Source of the DNA: Pelomonas sp. Root1217
GTDB lineage: Bacteria; Pseudomonadota; Gammaproteobacteria; Burkholderiales; Burkholderiaceae_C
Length of the DNA stretch: 64,000 bases
Assembly: GCF_001425705.1 (NCBI RefSeq)
Contig: NZ_LMDC01000001.1
Span: 1,097,814-1,161,813, forward strand
Direction: 5' to 3'
Below the pieces are notes generated by a model. That model was not told the origin of the DNA, searched no databases, and saw nothing but the letters and a program-made list of their open reading frames with translations. A program made the position numbers and the translations under genes. This document shows positions 52,863 through 62,775 of the stretch, one piece after another (position 1 is the stretch's first letter; every line of letters begins with the position of its first letter).

Positions 52863-52888
52863 GCTTTGTGTCACGCGGGACACAAAGC
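52863..52888. terminator. Inverted repeat at the end of the PAS kinase operon
   Basis: Arms 52863-52872 and 52879-52888 pair perfectly over 10 bp (GCTTTGTGTC) around a 6-nt loop, abutting the stop codon of the kinase gene at 52889. No T-tract follows. Confidence 0.55.
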
Positions 52889-54979
52889 TCAGGCGGGCTG
52901 CGGTGGGTGCAGCGGGATCCAGACCGTGAAGCGCGTGCCGACGCCGGGTTCGGAATCCACTTCGATGCGGCCGCCGTGCTTTTGCACAATGGAGAATGAA
53001 AGGGACAGGCCCAGGCCCGTCCCCTGGCCGACGGGTTTGGTCGTGAAGAAGGGCTCGAAGATGCGCCGCTTGACCTCCTCGCTCATGCCGCTGCCCGTGT
53101 CTGCGATCTCGATGCGAACCCAGCCATCCTCGGCGCGCGTGGTCAGCGTGATCGTGCCGCGCTCCTTGATGGCATGGGCCGCGTTGACGATCAAGTTCAT
53201 GAAGACCTGGTTGAGCTGTGCGGCGATGCAGTGCACGGGGGGTAGCACGGCATAGTCCTTGCGAACCTCGGCCTTGTACTTGACCTCGTTCATGACGACG
53301 TTGAGCGTCGAGTCCAGCCCGGCGTTGAGGTCGGCGTCCTGCCAATCGGCATGGTCGACGCGTGAAAAGTCCTTGAGGTCCTGCACGATCTTCTTGACCC
53401 GCGACAACCCCTCCTCGCTCTCATCGAGCAACTGGGGCAGGTCCTCCTCCACAAAGCTCAGGTCGACGGCGGCATCCACCCTGTCCAGCTCTTCTCGCAC
53501 ATCGCCCGGCAGCGCGTCGGCCGGCGTCTTCTTCAGCAGCGCGAGCAACGCGAAGACGGGTTGGACATAGCCGCGCAGCGAGCCGAGGTTGGAACTGACA
53601 AAGCCGATCGGGTTGTTGATTTCGTGGGCGACACCGGCGGCGAGCTGGCCGATGGAGGCCATCTTCTCGGACTGCAGCAGCTGGTTCTGGGCTTCTTCCA
53701 GCCGCATGTTGGTCTGCTTCATGCGCTCGTAGTTCAGCTCCAGCTCCTGCTGCACGCGGCGCACCTCGGTGCGGTCCTGGAGCAGCCACCAAGTGCCGGC
53801 CTCGGGATCCGCGGGATCGGCGGCATAGGCAATGATCTGCACCCACAGCGGGTTGCCGGCCAGCGTGCACAGCTCGGTCTCGTGCAGCATCGAGCCGCCC
53901 TGGGACAGGACCGGCCGGGCCACCCAGGTCAGGGCTTCGTAGTCGGCATCGCTCTTGAAGAGCCGGCGCGTCGGTAGGCCGTGGGGCGCCACGTCACCCA
54001 GTTCGAACATCTCGATGAACTTCTTGTTGCCGCGCTGGATCTGTTGGTTGGCGGTCGAGATGATGCCCACCGACGCGTTCTCAAGAAAGGCCTCGAGTTC
54101 GTGGTGGGTGCTCAGCAATTCGGCCGTTCGGTCGGCGATCATGTTCTCGAGTTCGTTGCGATGGCGGCGCAGCTCGTCCTCGGCCTGACGTCGTCGCGTG
54201 ATGTCCTGCAGTGTCTCGATGGCGCCGACGACCTCGCCGTGGGCGTCGAACAGCGGCGCGGCCGTGAAGTAGAGCCAGCGCCCCTCCCGGCCGAAATTGG
54301 GGAAGTAGCCCTCGACCTCGTAAGCGTTGGCGATATGCAGCGACGGTTGGCAGTGCCGGCCGTACAAGCGCTCGCGCTCCTGCTCGACATTGCCGTTCAG
54401 GATCAGGTCGGCCAGCAGCGGCCTGGCTTCGGGGTAGAAGGCGCGCCAGCTGTCATCGCGGCCCAGCATCTCGGAAGCTTCGCGGCCGGTGAGCTGGGCG
54501 CAGGACGCGTTCCAGTGCGTGACGCGGTGGGACTTGTCTATGACGAACGTGGCCACCGGGTTGTTCTCGAGGATCTGGTAGAGCACGCGGCCGATGTCCA
54601 GCAGGCTGGTCTGCACGTGGCGGATGTCGCTGAGGTCCTGCCCGGTCAGCACCGCACAGGGTTGGCCGTCGAGCATGACGCGATGCGCTTTGACTTCCAG
54701 CACGCGCAGCGAGCCGCTGCCCGTCAGCGCCTCGATCTCGATCGCGGGCAGCTCGCCTTCCTCGGCCAGCGCCCGCTGGCCATAGCGCTGCAACTCATCG
54801 GCGAACTCAGGCGCTGCCCAACCGTGCGGCGGCATCTGCTGCAGCGCCTCCAGCCCATAGCCCAGCAAGCGTTCCATCGCCGCGTTGGCGAACAGGATGC
54901 GGTCCGATCCATGCACCAGGACCGACGCACTGACGGCCTGCAGCGCGAGGCTGAAGTCGACCGTCAGTGCGGTCACCAC
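52889..54979 (-). CDS. Multi-PAS sensor histidine kinase (soluble)
   Basis: A 696-residue kinase without membrane segments. Three PAS-type domains: about 10-120 (VLVHGSDRILFANAAMERLL), 130-265 (VIDKSHRVTHWNASCAQLTG ... VGAIETLQDITRRRQAE) and 300-425 (FLENASVGIISTANQQIQRG). Then HisKA QLAAGVAHEINNPIGFVSSN (His near 465) and HATPase (MNLIVNAAHAIKERG, DTGSGMSEEV, TGLGLSLSFSIV). HEINNPIGF is typical of the NtrB/ZraS-like group. GTG start overlaps the receiver-protein stop; GTG at 54976 is equally possible. Last gene of a three-gene signalling operon. Confidence 0.92.
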   Translation of the reverse strand: MVTALTVDFSLALQAVSASVLVHGSDRILFANAAMERLLGYGLEALQQMPPHGWAAPEFADELQRYGQRALAEEGELPAIEIEALTGSGSLRVLEVKAHRVMLDGQPCAVLTGQDLSDIRHVQTSLLDIGRVLYQILENNPVATFVIDKSHRVTHWNASCAQLTGREASEMLGRDDSWRAFYPEARPLLADLILNGNVEQERERLYGRHCQPSLHIANAYEVEGYFPNFGREGRWLYFTAAPLFDAHGEVVGAIETLQDITRRRQAEDELRRHRNELENMIADRTAELLSTHHELEAFLENASVGIISTANQQIQRGNKKFIEMFELGDVAPHGLPTRRLFKSDADYEALTWVARPVLSQGGSMLHETELCTLAGNPLWVQIIAYAADPADPEAGTWWLLQDRTEVRRVQQELELNYERMKQTNMRLEEAQNQLLQSEKMASIGQLAAGVAHEINNPIGFVSSNLGSLRGYVQPVFALLALLKKTPADALPGDVREELDRVDAAVDLSFVEEDLPQLLDESEEGLSRVKKIVQDLKDFSRVDHADWQDADLNAGLDSTLNVVMNEVKYKAEVRKDYAVLPPVHCIAAQLNQVFMNLIVNAAHAIKERGTITLTTRAEDGWVRIEIADTGSGMSEEVKRRIFEPFFTTKPVGQGTGLGLSLSFSIVQKHGGRIEVDSEPGVGTRFTVWIPLHPPQPA

Positions 54980-55539
54980 TTCACCTCTTCATCCGGGTCC
55001 TCCAGGATGAACGAGCCGTCGCTGCCCCATTTCACATGGGTGATGCCCGGTTCGAGCCGCTCCAGGCGGCGCAGCTCCGCCTCTTGGGCGGTGAGCACGC
55101 CCATCTGCTGGCGCACCTGGTCAGCCAGGCGCTGGTTCTCCATCGTCAGTTCGCGGATGCGCAACACCTGGCGCACGGCGCTGAGCAGGTCGAAGTCGGC
55201 CCAGGGCTTGGAGATGAAACGGGCGATCTCGGCCTCGTTGATGGCCGCCACCAGCGCGTTCAGGTCGGCATAGCCGGACAGGATGATGCGCCCGCAGTCG
55301 GGCTGCACCTGACGCAGCTCGCGCAGGAATTCCACGCCGGTCATGCCCGGCATGCGCTGATCGGAGATGGCCAGCGCGAAAGCGCACTCGCGCGCCCGCG
55401 CCAGAGCCACGGTCGCGTCGGTGAAGCTTTCGACGTCATAGCGCGCGCCGCCGGTGTCCTTCAGCCCGTTGCGCAGCAGGCGCTGCAGCGCGCTGAGGAC
55501 GTGAGGCTCGTCATCGACGAGCAGGATGCGTTCGCTCAC
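54973..55539 (-). CDS. Receiver-domain response regulator without DNA-binding output
   Basis: A 188-residue protein: receiver (ILLVDDEPHVLSALQRLL, Asp near 60 in ALAISDQRMPGMTG, Lys in RFISKPWADFDL), then a coiled coil (TMENQRLADQVRQQMGVLTA) and a short tail. No HTH or enzymatic domain. It resembles the receivers of the HD-GYP RpfG-type family and shares SDxRMP and KPWxD motifs with the upstream HD-GYP protein, so it may be a dimerising adaptor between the kinase and that protein. Overlaps both neighbours. Confidence 0.9.
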   Translation of the reverse strand: MSERILLVDDEPHVLSALQRLLRNGLKDTGGARYDVESFTDATVALARARECAFALAISDQRMPGMTGVEFLRELRQVQPDCGRIILSGYADLNALVAAINEAEIARFISKPWADFDLLSAVRQVLRIRELTMENQRLADQVRQQMGVLTAQEAELRRLERLEPGITHVKWGSDGSFILEDPDEEVKW

Positions 55540-56855
55540 GTCGCACCTCCTTCAGGCAGCTTCACGAAGACATGCAGCTTCGCACCCTCGCGGCCGGCGA
55601 ATTCGCGCAGCTGCCTGACGACCCGGGTGTCGAAGACGAAACCTGCCGCCAGCAGCAACGTGCCCTGGGGCGACAACAGGTCGCGAGACAGCACCATGCC
55701 CGGCATCACTTCGTGAGGCTGCAGCTCTCGGTCACGCGGCTTCTCGGAGGGCTCGTCCTTGAGCGCCAGCTCGAAGGCCTCGACGACAGCCTTCTCATAG
55801 CGCGTGCCGGCGCCACCAAGGATCAGCGAATGCGCCTCGGCCGCCGAATGGCGCTTCAGCGACAGCCGGCCGGACTGCGCGGCGTAGTAGTCGCAGGCCA
55901 CGCTCACCACCTGTGCACCGAGCGGCACCTCCTCGCCGCTCAGCGCATCGGGGTAGCCCTTGCCGTCGATGCGTTCGTGGTGCGACCGCACCAGGCGTGC
56001 CACGCGCTGCAGCCGCCCCAGCGGCAGCAGCGCTGCCTCGCCATTGAGAGGGTAGCGACGGTACAAGGCGAGCTCGTCGCTGGACATGGCCGAGAGTGGC
56101 TTGCGCAGCATCGTGTCCGGAAGGCCGATCTTGCCGACCTCATGCAGCAGGCCGGTGATGTAGATGTCCTCCTCCGCCGCTGCGCCCAGGTTGAGCCGCC
56201 GCGCCGTGCGGCGAGCCAGGTCGGCCACCTCGCGTGAATAGCCCGCCATGCCACCGCCACGCAGCTCGATCAGACCCGAGAACACGTTGATCGACAGCAG
56301 GAAGTTTTCCTGCAACTGCGCGAACGAGGTCTCCAGCATGGCGTTGACCTGTTCCAGCTCGCTGGTCCGCGCCTTGACGCGCGCCGCCAAGTCGGTGTTC
56401 AAGGCCTGCAATTCGTCGTTCTGCCTTTGAGTCAGCAGTTGCAGCGCGCGGTTTTCCTTCTCCAGCCGGCGGCGCTCCAGGCCGTCCTGTACGCACATCA
56501 GCAGCTCGCGGTCATCCCAGGGCTTGGCGATGTAGCGGTGGATCTGGCCGCGGTTGATGGCTGCGACGGTCGAGCCGATGTCGGCATAACCCGTCAACAG
56601 GATGCGCCCGACGGTTGGCCAGCGCTGGTGGACCTGTTCGAGCAGCGCCGCGCCGTCCATCTCCGGCATGCGCATGTCGGACACGACGAGATCGACAGGC
56701 TCGGTCTCCAGCATGGCCAGCCCGGCCTTGGCGCTCTCGGCCAGCAACACCCGGTAACCCTGGGGCCGGAACAGTCGCCGCAGCGCACTGAGGATCGACA
56801 CCTCGTCATCGACGAACAGCACGACCGGAGGGTCGGCAACTTTTGCATCCATCAA
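55536..56855 (-). CDS. Response regulator with degenerate HD-GYP domain
   Basis: A 439-residue protein: receiver (VLFVDDEVSILSALRRLF, Asp in LVVSDMRMPEMDG near 58), coiled coil near 140-185, then an HD-GYP domain. HHERIDGKGYP is intact, but other metal positions are changed: the usual GHSxRV is GYSREV, HDIGK is HEVGK, and the later HP is YP (RRYPLNGEAAL). Canonical HD-GYP phosphodiesterases need those His/Asp to bind metals, so hydrolysis of cyclic-di-GMP is doubtful; it may bind without cleaving, or be structural. First gene of the operon. Confidence 0.9.
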   Translation of the reverse strand: MMDAKVADPPVVLFVDDEVSILSALRRLFRPQGYRVLLAESAKAGLAMLETEPVDLVVSDMRMPEMDGAALLEQVHQRWPTVGRILLTGYADIGSTVAAINRGQIHRYIAKPWDDRELLMCVQDGLERRRLEKENRALQLLTQRQNDELQALNTDLAARVKARTSELEQVNAMLETSFAQLQENFLLSINVFSGLIELRGGGMAGYSREVADLARRTARRLNLGAAAEEDIYITGLLHEVGKIGLPDTMLRKPLSAMSSDELALYRRYPLNGEAALLPLGRLQRVARLVRSHHERIDGKGYPDALSGEEVPLGAQVVSVACDYYAAQSGRLSLKRHSAAEAHSLILGGAGTRYEKAVVEAFELALKDEPSEKPRDRELQPHEVMPGMVLSRDLLSPQGTLLLAAGFVFDTRVVRQLREFAGREGAKLHVFVKLPEGGAT

Positions 56856-57006
56856 ATCGCTCCCGCTGGCGGATGCGCCGCGCCATCGCCGTCCGTGGCG
56901 AGCGCGCCAGGGACGACCGCCGCTTTATTGGGAGTTTAGGCAGGTCGGCCCGGCGATGCTTGACAAGTTGTTCGCAAAATGTGGCGGCCGTCGCGGTCTC
57001 GGCAGG

Positions 57007-59211
57007 TCAGGCGGGTGCAATCTCCACGGCGACACCGCTGAGCACCGCATTGCCGCTCAAAGGGTCCCGTGCCGTGTCGTCCAACAGTTCGTTCATGTTG
57101 ACGCCCGGCCGCTCGCGCGCCACGCCAAGCTGCACGCCGTCCAGGTCATGCCCCCAGCCATGCGGCAGGCTCACCACGCCGGGGCTCATGTCGGCGCTGC
57201 GCTCAACGCGCGCGATCAGCTCACCGACCGCGCTCTTGATCCGGGCAAACTCGGCCAGGCCCAGGCGATCCGCGTCACCCGGGTTGACCAGCAGCGTGCA
57301 GCGGTCCGGCCCCTTGGCCAGCACCGGCAGGTTGTGCATCCAGCTGTTGCCCGAGCGCGTGTCGCGCCGGCCGATGAGGCTGAACTCGGGCGCTGCCTCG
57401 GTCTTCACTTCCGCCAGGTCCGCCAGCACCGACGGCGGCGCGAGTTCGATCCTGCCGCTGGGCGTGCGCAGGATCTCGGGGATGCGGGCGGTCAGCGCAC
57501 CGAGGTCGATGCCACCGCCTTCGACGGTGCTTGCCGCCTTGACCTTGGCCAGGTTGATGCCATCGGGCTTGCGGCCGAACTGATCGCCATAGGGGCCGAC
57601 GCGCAGCTGCAGGTCGATGAGGCGCTCGGGGCCGCGCCACGGCTGCAGCGCGGCCAGCACGGCGGGCGTGTTGTCGCCGGCAAAGCGCTTCACGTCGGCC
57701 TCGATGGCCTCGTCGTCGAGCTGGGCCACGTCGACATCCAGACCGCGGCCCTCGAGCAGAGCGCACAGGCGCAGGATGGTCTGCCACTCCTGCGGCGTGC
57801 CGGGCGCGGCGTCGAACACCGGGCCGGAGAAGCGCGCATGGTTGCGGTGGCTCAGCTGCGGGAAGGCGACGTCGTAGTGCAGGTCCTCCAGCGGCGACAG
57901 CCCCGGCAGGATGACGTCGGCATGGCGGCTGGTCTCGTTGACATAGATGTCCATGCTGAGCATGAAGTCCAGCTTGTCCAGCGCCTTGGCGATGCGCGGG
58001 CCGCCGGGGGCCGACAGCACCGGGTTGCTGGCGATGCTGATGAGGGCCTTGATCTGGCCCGCGCCGGCGGTCTCCATCTCCTCGGCCATCACGGTGATCG
58101 GCAGTTCGCCGAACACCTCGGGCGCGCCGGACACGCGGCTGTGGCGCCGGCCGGTCGTGATGCCCTTGCCGCTGCCAGGCTTGCCCTGGGTGTTGGGCGC
58201 GAAGGCGGCGGCCTTGGCGAACATCGCGCCGCCCTCGCGGTCGAGGTTGCCGGTCAGCGCGTTGATGAGGTCGACCAGCCAGGAGTTGACCGTGCCGAAG
58301 CGCGTCGTGCAGGTGCCGATACGGCCATAGACGGCGGCGCGCGGCGCGCTGGCGATCTCGCGGGCAATGCGACGCTGGACCTCGGCCGGGATGCCGCAGC
58401 CGGCGGCCGTGACTTCGGGTCCGAAGGGCAGCACGGCGGCGCGGGCTTCTTCCAGGCCGTTGACGTGGTCGGCCAGGCGGCCGAGCTTGACGAGGTTCTC
58501 GTCGAACAGCGTGTGGGCGATGCCAGCCAGCAGCAGCGCGTCGCCGCCCGGGCGGATGGCCAGATGCTCGTCGGCTGCCGCCGCCGTCTCGCTGCGGCGC
58601 GGGTCCACCACGACGATGCGGCCACCGCGTGCGCGCATCGCCTTGGCCTTGCCGCGGTAGTCGGGCACCGTCCACAGGCTGCCGTTGCTGATCATCGGGT
58701 TGCCGCCCAGGATGAGCAGGTAGTCGCAGCGCTCGATGTCGGGCAGCGGGATGGACAGCCAGTGGCCGAACATCAGGCCGGCGCTGAGCTGCTTGGGCAT
58801 CTGGTCCAGTGTCGATGCGCTGAAGGCGTTGCGGGTGCCCAGGGCGCGCACGAGGCGTGGCGTGTAGGCCAGCAGGCTCACCTTGTGCGCGGCCGGGTTG
58901 CCGATGGTCAGGGCCACCGAGTCGGGGCCATGCGCACGCCAGATGGGCAGCAGGCGCTTCTCGATCTCGGCAAAGGCCTCGTCCCAGCTGGCCGGCACGA
59001 ACTTGCCGTCGCGCTTGATCAGCGGCGTGTGCAGGCGGTCGGGGTCCTCGTGCAGGTCCTTCAGGCTGACGCCCTTGGGGCAGAGGTAGCCATGGCTGAA
59101 GACGTCGTTGTCGGCGCCGCGGATGCTGATGACCTTGGCGCCCTCGGTCTTCACTTCCAGGCCGCAGCAGGCCTCGCACAGCGGGCAGATGCGGTAATGG
59201 CTTTCGGGCAT
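57007..59211 (-). CDS. Molybdopterin-dependent oxidoreductase (soluble, assimilatory-like)
   Basis: A 734-residue DMSO-reductase-family enzyme. N-terminal [4Fe-4S] ligands in RICPLCEACCGLEV and LCPKGVSLKD; Mo-cofactor body with ILGGNPMISNGSLW, VVVDPRRSETAAAAD, IRPGGDALLLAGIAH; C-terminal MopB-CT part with SLPHGWGHDLDG and GVNMNELLDDTARDPLSGNA. No Tat signal, so cytoplasmic. Family members act on formate, nitrate or other substrates; the residue coordinating Mo is not clear to me from the text (TLDQMPKQ near 135). Isolated gene; not linked to nasA. Confidence 0.88.
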   Translation of the reverse strand: MPESHYRICPLCEACCGLEVKTEGAKVISIRGADNDVFSHGYLCPKGVSLKDLHEDPDRLHTPLIKRDGKFVPASWDEAFAEIEKRLLPIWRAHGPDSVALTIGNPAAHKVSLLAYTPRLVRALGTRNAFSASTLDQMPKQLSAGLMFGHWLSIPLPDIERCDYLLILGGNPMISNGSLWTVPDYRGKAKAMRARGGRIVVVDPRRSETAAAADEHLAIRPGGDALLLAGIAHTLFDENLVKLGRLADHVNGLEEARAAVLPFGPEVTAAGCGIPAEVQRRIAREIASAPRAAVYGRIGTCTTRFGTVNSWLVDLINALTGNLDREGGAMFAKAAAFAPNTQGKPGSGKGITTGRRHSRVSGAPEVFGELPITVMAEEMETAGAGQIKALISIASNPVLSAPGGPRIAKALDKLDFMLSMDIYVNETSRHADVILPGLSPLEDLHYDVAFPQLSHRNHARFSGPVFDAAPGTPQEWQTILRLCALLEGRGLDVDVAQLDDEAIEADVKRFAGDNTPAVLAALQPWRGPERLIDLQLRVGPYGDQFGRKPDGINLAKVKAASTVEGGGIDLGALTARIPEILRTPSGRIELAPPSVLADLAEVKTEAAPEFSLIGRRDTRSGNSWMHNLPVLAKGPDRCTLLVNPGDADRLGLAEFARIKSAVGELIARVERSADMSPGVVSLPHGWGHDLDGVQLGVARERPGVNMNELLDDTARDPLSGNAVLSGVAVEIAPA

Positions 59212-59309
59212 GGCACGTCTCCTGATCGATCTTTCGAACGATTGTGCGGCGCTGAGCAGAGGTCGCGCGTCAACCGGGCGACATGACCCGAGAGGTCATT
59301 GACTTCGCT

Positions 59310-61397
59310 TCACGACACCGGCCAGACGATCTTGCACCCGTCACTGCACCGCAGTGTCCAGACGCCGGCGTCGACCCCGGCCCGCAGTTCCCGGATGTCC
59401 GGGTGCCCGCATGATCGCGGGGTGTCTATGGCGGTGACGCCGACCCAGACGTCACGGCCGCTGGCCTTGGCGACGTACAGGCATTGGTCGGCCAGTGCCA
59501 CGGTGTCGTTCCAGTCCGCCGGCGCCGCGCCCTGGGCATCCGGTTGCAGGGGGTGGCAGGCGTAGCCGATGGAGCAGGTCTTGCGCAGCACCTGGCCGTC
59601 GTCCAGCACGAAGTTGTGGGCGGCGATGCTGGCGCGCAGCCGCTCGGCCAGCACGTGGATCTCGCCAGCGTTGGCCTGGCGGGCGAAGACGAGGAACTCC
59701 TCGCCACCCCAGCGCACGAGGGTGTCGGACTCGCGCAGCTGCCGTTGCAGCACGGTGGCGCATTGCCTGAGCACCGCGTCGCCGGCCGCGTGGCCGTGCA
59801 CGTCGTTGACGGCCTTGAAGTGGTCGACGTCGATCATCATGAAGACGACGTCGGCGTTGGCCGGTGCGTCACCCGCGTTGGCGCGCAGGCGCCGTGCCTG
59901 CGCCAGGTCATCCTGCACGCTGCTGACGAGGTGGCGGCGGTTGCGCAGGCCGGTCAGGGGGTCCGAGAACGCCATGTCGCGCATCGCCTGGTAGGCCCGC
60001 TTGACGTGATGGCGGCTGACGGCCGCGACGACGGCCGCCGCCAGCCCGGCCACGGCGGCCAGGGCCAGCAGCCAGTGGAAGCGTTGCTGATACTGCTGCT
60101 CATGCTCCAGCGCTTGGATCTGACGCTGGCGCTTGTCGGCCTCATAGGCGGCCTGCGCCTGGGCGATGCGCTTGTGGTCGGCGGCCTTGCGCACCTCGTC
60201 GCTCAGGCGCTTGAACTGCATCGCCGCCTCGAAGGCTTGCGGGTAGTCGTGGGCGAAGGCCAGCTCCTCGGCCAGCAGGCCCTGGACGTCAGCCGCGTTG
60301 GCGGCCATGCCGGGTGTGGCGGTGAAGACGGCGATGGCCTTGCGTATCCAATCGAGGCCGCCGGGCCGCCCCAGCCGGTTCAGGGCAATGCCCTTGTTGA
60401 CCCAGCAAATCCACAGCGACTCCTTATCACCGCTGCGCTCCACCAGGGGCATGGCCTCCTCGGCATAGCTCAGCGCGGCGCGGTAGTCCTTCTTCTGCAG
60501 GGCGACGTCGGCCAGGTTGGTCGCTGCGACGGCGAGGTTGTAGTTCCTCAATTCGTCCCGCGCGGTGGCCCGGGCCTTGAGCAGCGCTTCATGCTGTTCG
60601 TCGGGGCGCCCGAGCAGGCCGAGAAAATAACCCTTGCGCAGGTAGTAGCTGGACAGGGCGGAGCGATCCCCTGCGGCCTCCGAGACGTCGATGGCCCGTT
60701 GCACCGTGCGCAACGCTTCGTCGACGCGACCGGAACGCGAATGCACGAGGGCCATGTAAGTCAGCGCCTGCGCGAACTCGTAGACGGCGTCGTGGCGCTC
60801 ATCGAGGATGCGCAAGGCCTGCGTCAACAGCTCCGTGGCCTCGGGCAGCCGGCCGACGCCAAACGTGGCGATGCCGGCAAGCCGCCAGATGTCCGCCGCG
60901 ATCAGTCGCGCGTCGGCATTCGCTGCGTCCCTCGCCAGCGCTGGCAGCTTGGGCGCGATGCTCTGGTAGCGCTTGAGCACGTCGTCGTGGCGGTGCGCAT
61001 CCACCAGCGCCATCATCTCCAACCGGTCGAAATGCAGCCGTTCCTGCTCGTCGCGAGCTTCCCGCCGGCCGATGCCGGCTTGGGCGACGGCCTCCTCCGT
61101 CCGGTCCAGGCGGTCCAGGTCGCGCACCAGGCGCGTACGCAGCCAGCGGCGATCCTCGGGCGCCAACCCGGCTGCTGCGAGCGCCTGCTGGGCCCATGCG
61201 ATTGAAGCGACGGGCCGCCGGCGGTCGTCCGAGGCGATCCTGGCCTTCAGCTCGGCGATGTCCAGGGCGGGAGTCTGGGCGCCGGGCGCGGAGGCCGCAC
61301 TTGCCGCCGCAGCCGCCTGAGCCCGGCCGGCGACCGGCATGCCGAAGGCTGCGCAGCCGGCCAACAGGGCGGCCGCCAGCCGCGCAGCGGGTCGCAT
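59310..61397 (-). CDS. TPR-sensor diguanylate cyclase (GGDEF)
   Basis: A 695-residue protein: signal (AARLAAALLAGCAAFGMPVAG; the LLAGC could be a lipobox), a periplasmic array of TPR-like helices (about 40-420; e.g. LTYMALVHSRSGRVDEALRT, SLWICWVNKGIALNRLG), a membrane helix near 445-467 (WLLALAAVAGLAAAVVAAVS) and a C-terminal GGDEF domain. The active-site motif RWGGEEF and the inhibitory-site RESD five residues upstream are both intact, so it should make and feel cyclic-di-GMP. ATG at 61397 chosen because it starts the signal; the frame upstream is non-coding. Confidence 0.92.
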   Translation of the reverse strand: MRPAARLAAALLAGCAAFGMPVAGRAQAAAAASAASAPGAQTPALDIAELKARIASDDRRRPVASIAWAQQALAAAGLAPEDRRWLRTRLVRDLDRLDRTEEAVAQAGIGRREARDEQERLHFDRLEMMALVDAHRHDDVLKRYQSIAPKLPALARDAANADARLIAADIWRLAGIATFGVGRLPEATELLTQALRILDERHDAVYEFAQALTYMALVHSRSGRVDEALRTVQRAIDVSEAAGDRSALSSYYLRKGYFLGLLGRPDEQHEALLKARATARDELRNYNLAVAATNLADVALQKKDYRAALSYAEEAMPLVERSGDKESLWICWVNKGIALNRLGRPGGLDWIRKAIAVFTATPGMAANAADVQGLLAEELAFAHDYPQAFEAAMQFKRLSDEVRKAADHKRIAQAQAAYEADKRQRQIQALEHEQQYQQRFHWLLALAAVAGLAAAVVAAVSRHHVKRAYQAMRDMAFSDPLTGLRNRRHLVSSVQDDLAQARRLRANAGDAPANADVVFMMIDVDHFKAVNDVHGHAAGDAVLRQCATVLQRQLRESDTLVRWGGEEFLVFARQANAGEIHVLAERLRASIAAHNFVLDDGQVLRKTCSIGYACHPLQPDAQGAAPADWNDTVALADQCLYVAKASGRDVWVGVTAIDTPRSCGHPDIRELRAGVDAGVWTLRCSDGCKIVWPVS

Positions 61398-61585
61398 GGC
61401 AGTCCTTCCGATGCGAGACCGGTCCGTTCGAATATATCTTTGCGCCATAGCCCGCGAATGCGCACCCTCGATGCCGGGGCGGCTCCGCTGGCCAAGTCTA
61501 TGGCGGTCTCCGCTGCCGCGCACCGCTGCCGTTGCCTTTGGAAAAACGGATGCGTGCAGCTTTCCTCGCTCGGGGTGCTCCTGAG

Positions 61586-62647
61586 CTACCAGTTGCCGAT
61601 GCTCGGGTTCACATAGCTGAACTCGTTGGGCACGCCGGCATCGAAGTTGGTGTACGAGAAGGACATGCTCATCTCCAGCGATGACACCTGGTGCCACCAG
61701 CCCAGCGGCAGGAAGAGGGTGTCGCCCGGCTCCAGCACCGTCTCCAGCACGACGGCCTCGCGCAGCCGCGGGTAGCGGGCGTAGTCGGGGGCATCCAGGT
61801 CGATGGGGCTGTAGACGCCCATGCGGTTGTAGAGCGCCGGCGTCTGCAACGGCGACACGAAGCGCCAGCGTTTGCGGCCGACCACCTGGGTGTGGAAGAG
61901 CATCAGCGTGTCGTGATGCAGCGGCGTGCGCGTGCCCGCCGGGCCGAACCAGAAGGAGGCGGCCGTGTGCAGCAGCGCCGGATCGCAGATGGGCGGCATG
62001 CGGCCGATGTCCTGCAGCAGCGGCATGAACTCGGGCCGGCGCAGCATCTCGTCGTTGGCCGTCAGGTAATGGTCGTTGGTGGCGCCGCCGCTGACGACGA
62101 GATCGACGAACTGCGACACCTTCATGCGCTGTCGCAGCTTTTCCTTGTTCTGCTCGAACAGGGTGTCGGTGTTGCGGCCCATCTGCACGTCGACCTCCAG
62201 ATGGCCGAAGCGCTCGCTGAGGTCGGCCGGTGACCAACGGCGCATGGCCGGCCAGTCCTCGGCGATGTCCGTCAGCACGACGGGCCGACAGCCGTAGACA
62301 TAGCGTGCCAGAAACTCCTCGCGGCCCACGCCGCGGCGCTTCTCGACAACCGCGTAATTGGGGTCCTGCTGCCAGACTTTCTGCAGATTGCCGCAGACCG
62401 ACTCCAGCTTGCGCAGCATCTGTTGGTGGCGGCGAGCGGCGATGAAGACCGGGTCCTGATCGATCTGTCCGATGGCGGCGGCGCTGGTTTCCGTGTCCTG
62501 GCCGGCGGTGACCATGGTGTCCAGCATGGAGGCCGGCGCGCAGTCCCAGAGCCTGTTCTCGGCCAGCCATAGCAGCCAGTCGGGCGTCAGGTCGAGCAGG
62601 GCGGCCGGGCGAGGCCGGGGCGGTGGCTTGATCGGGGATAGCGTCAT
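61586..62647 (-). CDS. JmjC-like cupin_8 Fe(II)/2-oxoglutarate oxygenase
   Basis: A 353-residue protein. After an N-terminal helical part (about 1-100) a cupin_8/JmjC domain starts at ARYVYGCRPVVLTDIAEDWPAM. The metal triad is readable as HxD in TPLHHDTLMLF and a distal His in LFLPLGWWHQVSSLE. Such bacterial proteins are hydroxylases of protein or small-molecule targets (human FIH/tRNA-wybutosine-like relatives). No partner gene marks the substrate. ATG at 62647 begins the proline-rich N-terminus. Confidence 0.87.
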   Translation of the reverse strand: MTLSPIKPPPRPRPAALLDLTPDWLLWLAENRLWDCAPASMLDTMVTAGQDTETSAAAIGQIDQDPVFIAARRHQQMLRKLESVCGNLQKVWQQDPNYAVVEKRRGVGREEFLARYVYGCRPVVLTDIAEDWPAMRRWSPADLSERFGHLEVDVQMGRNTDTLFEQNKEKLRQRMKVSQFVDLVVSGGATNDHYLTANDEMLRRPEFMPLLQDIGRMPPICDPALLHTAASFWFGPAGTRTPLHHDTLMLFHTQVVGRKRWRFVSPLQTPALYNRMGVYSPIDLDAPDYARYPRLREAVVLETVLEPGDTLFLPLGWWHQVSSLEMSMSFSYTNFDAGVPNEFSYVNPSIGNW

Positions 62648-62775
62648 GGCGGCAATGGGAAAAGCTGGCCAGCGAGCGGCATTGTGGGGCCGTTGAAACT
62701 GCAATGGCCGGGCAGGTTAGGGGACCGCCCGCGCTGTCCTCGCGATGCGCCGCCACGCACTGTCCGCTGCCGGAT

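Noticed and set aside
59310..62756. 1148-codon ORF spanning the GGDEF gene and the JmjC-like gene
   Set aside because: Only the part up to 61397 encodes a protein with a signal and domains; the rest is a shadow of the JmjC-like gene in another frame.
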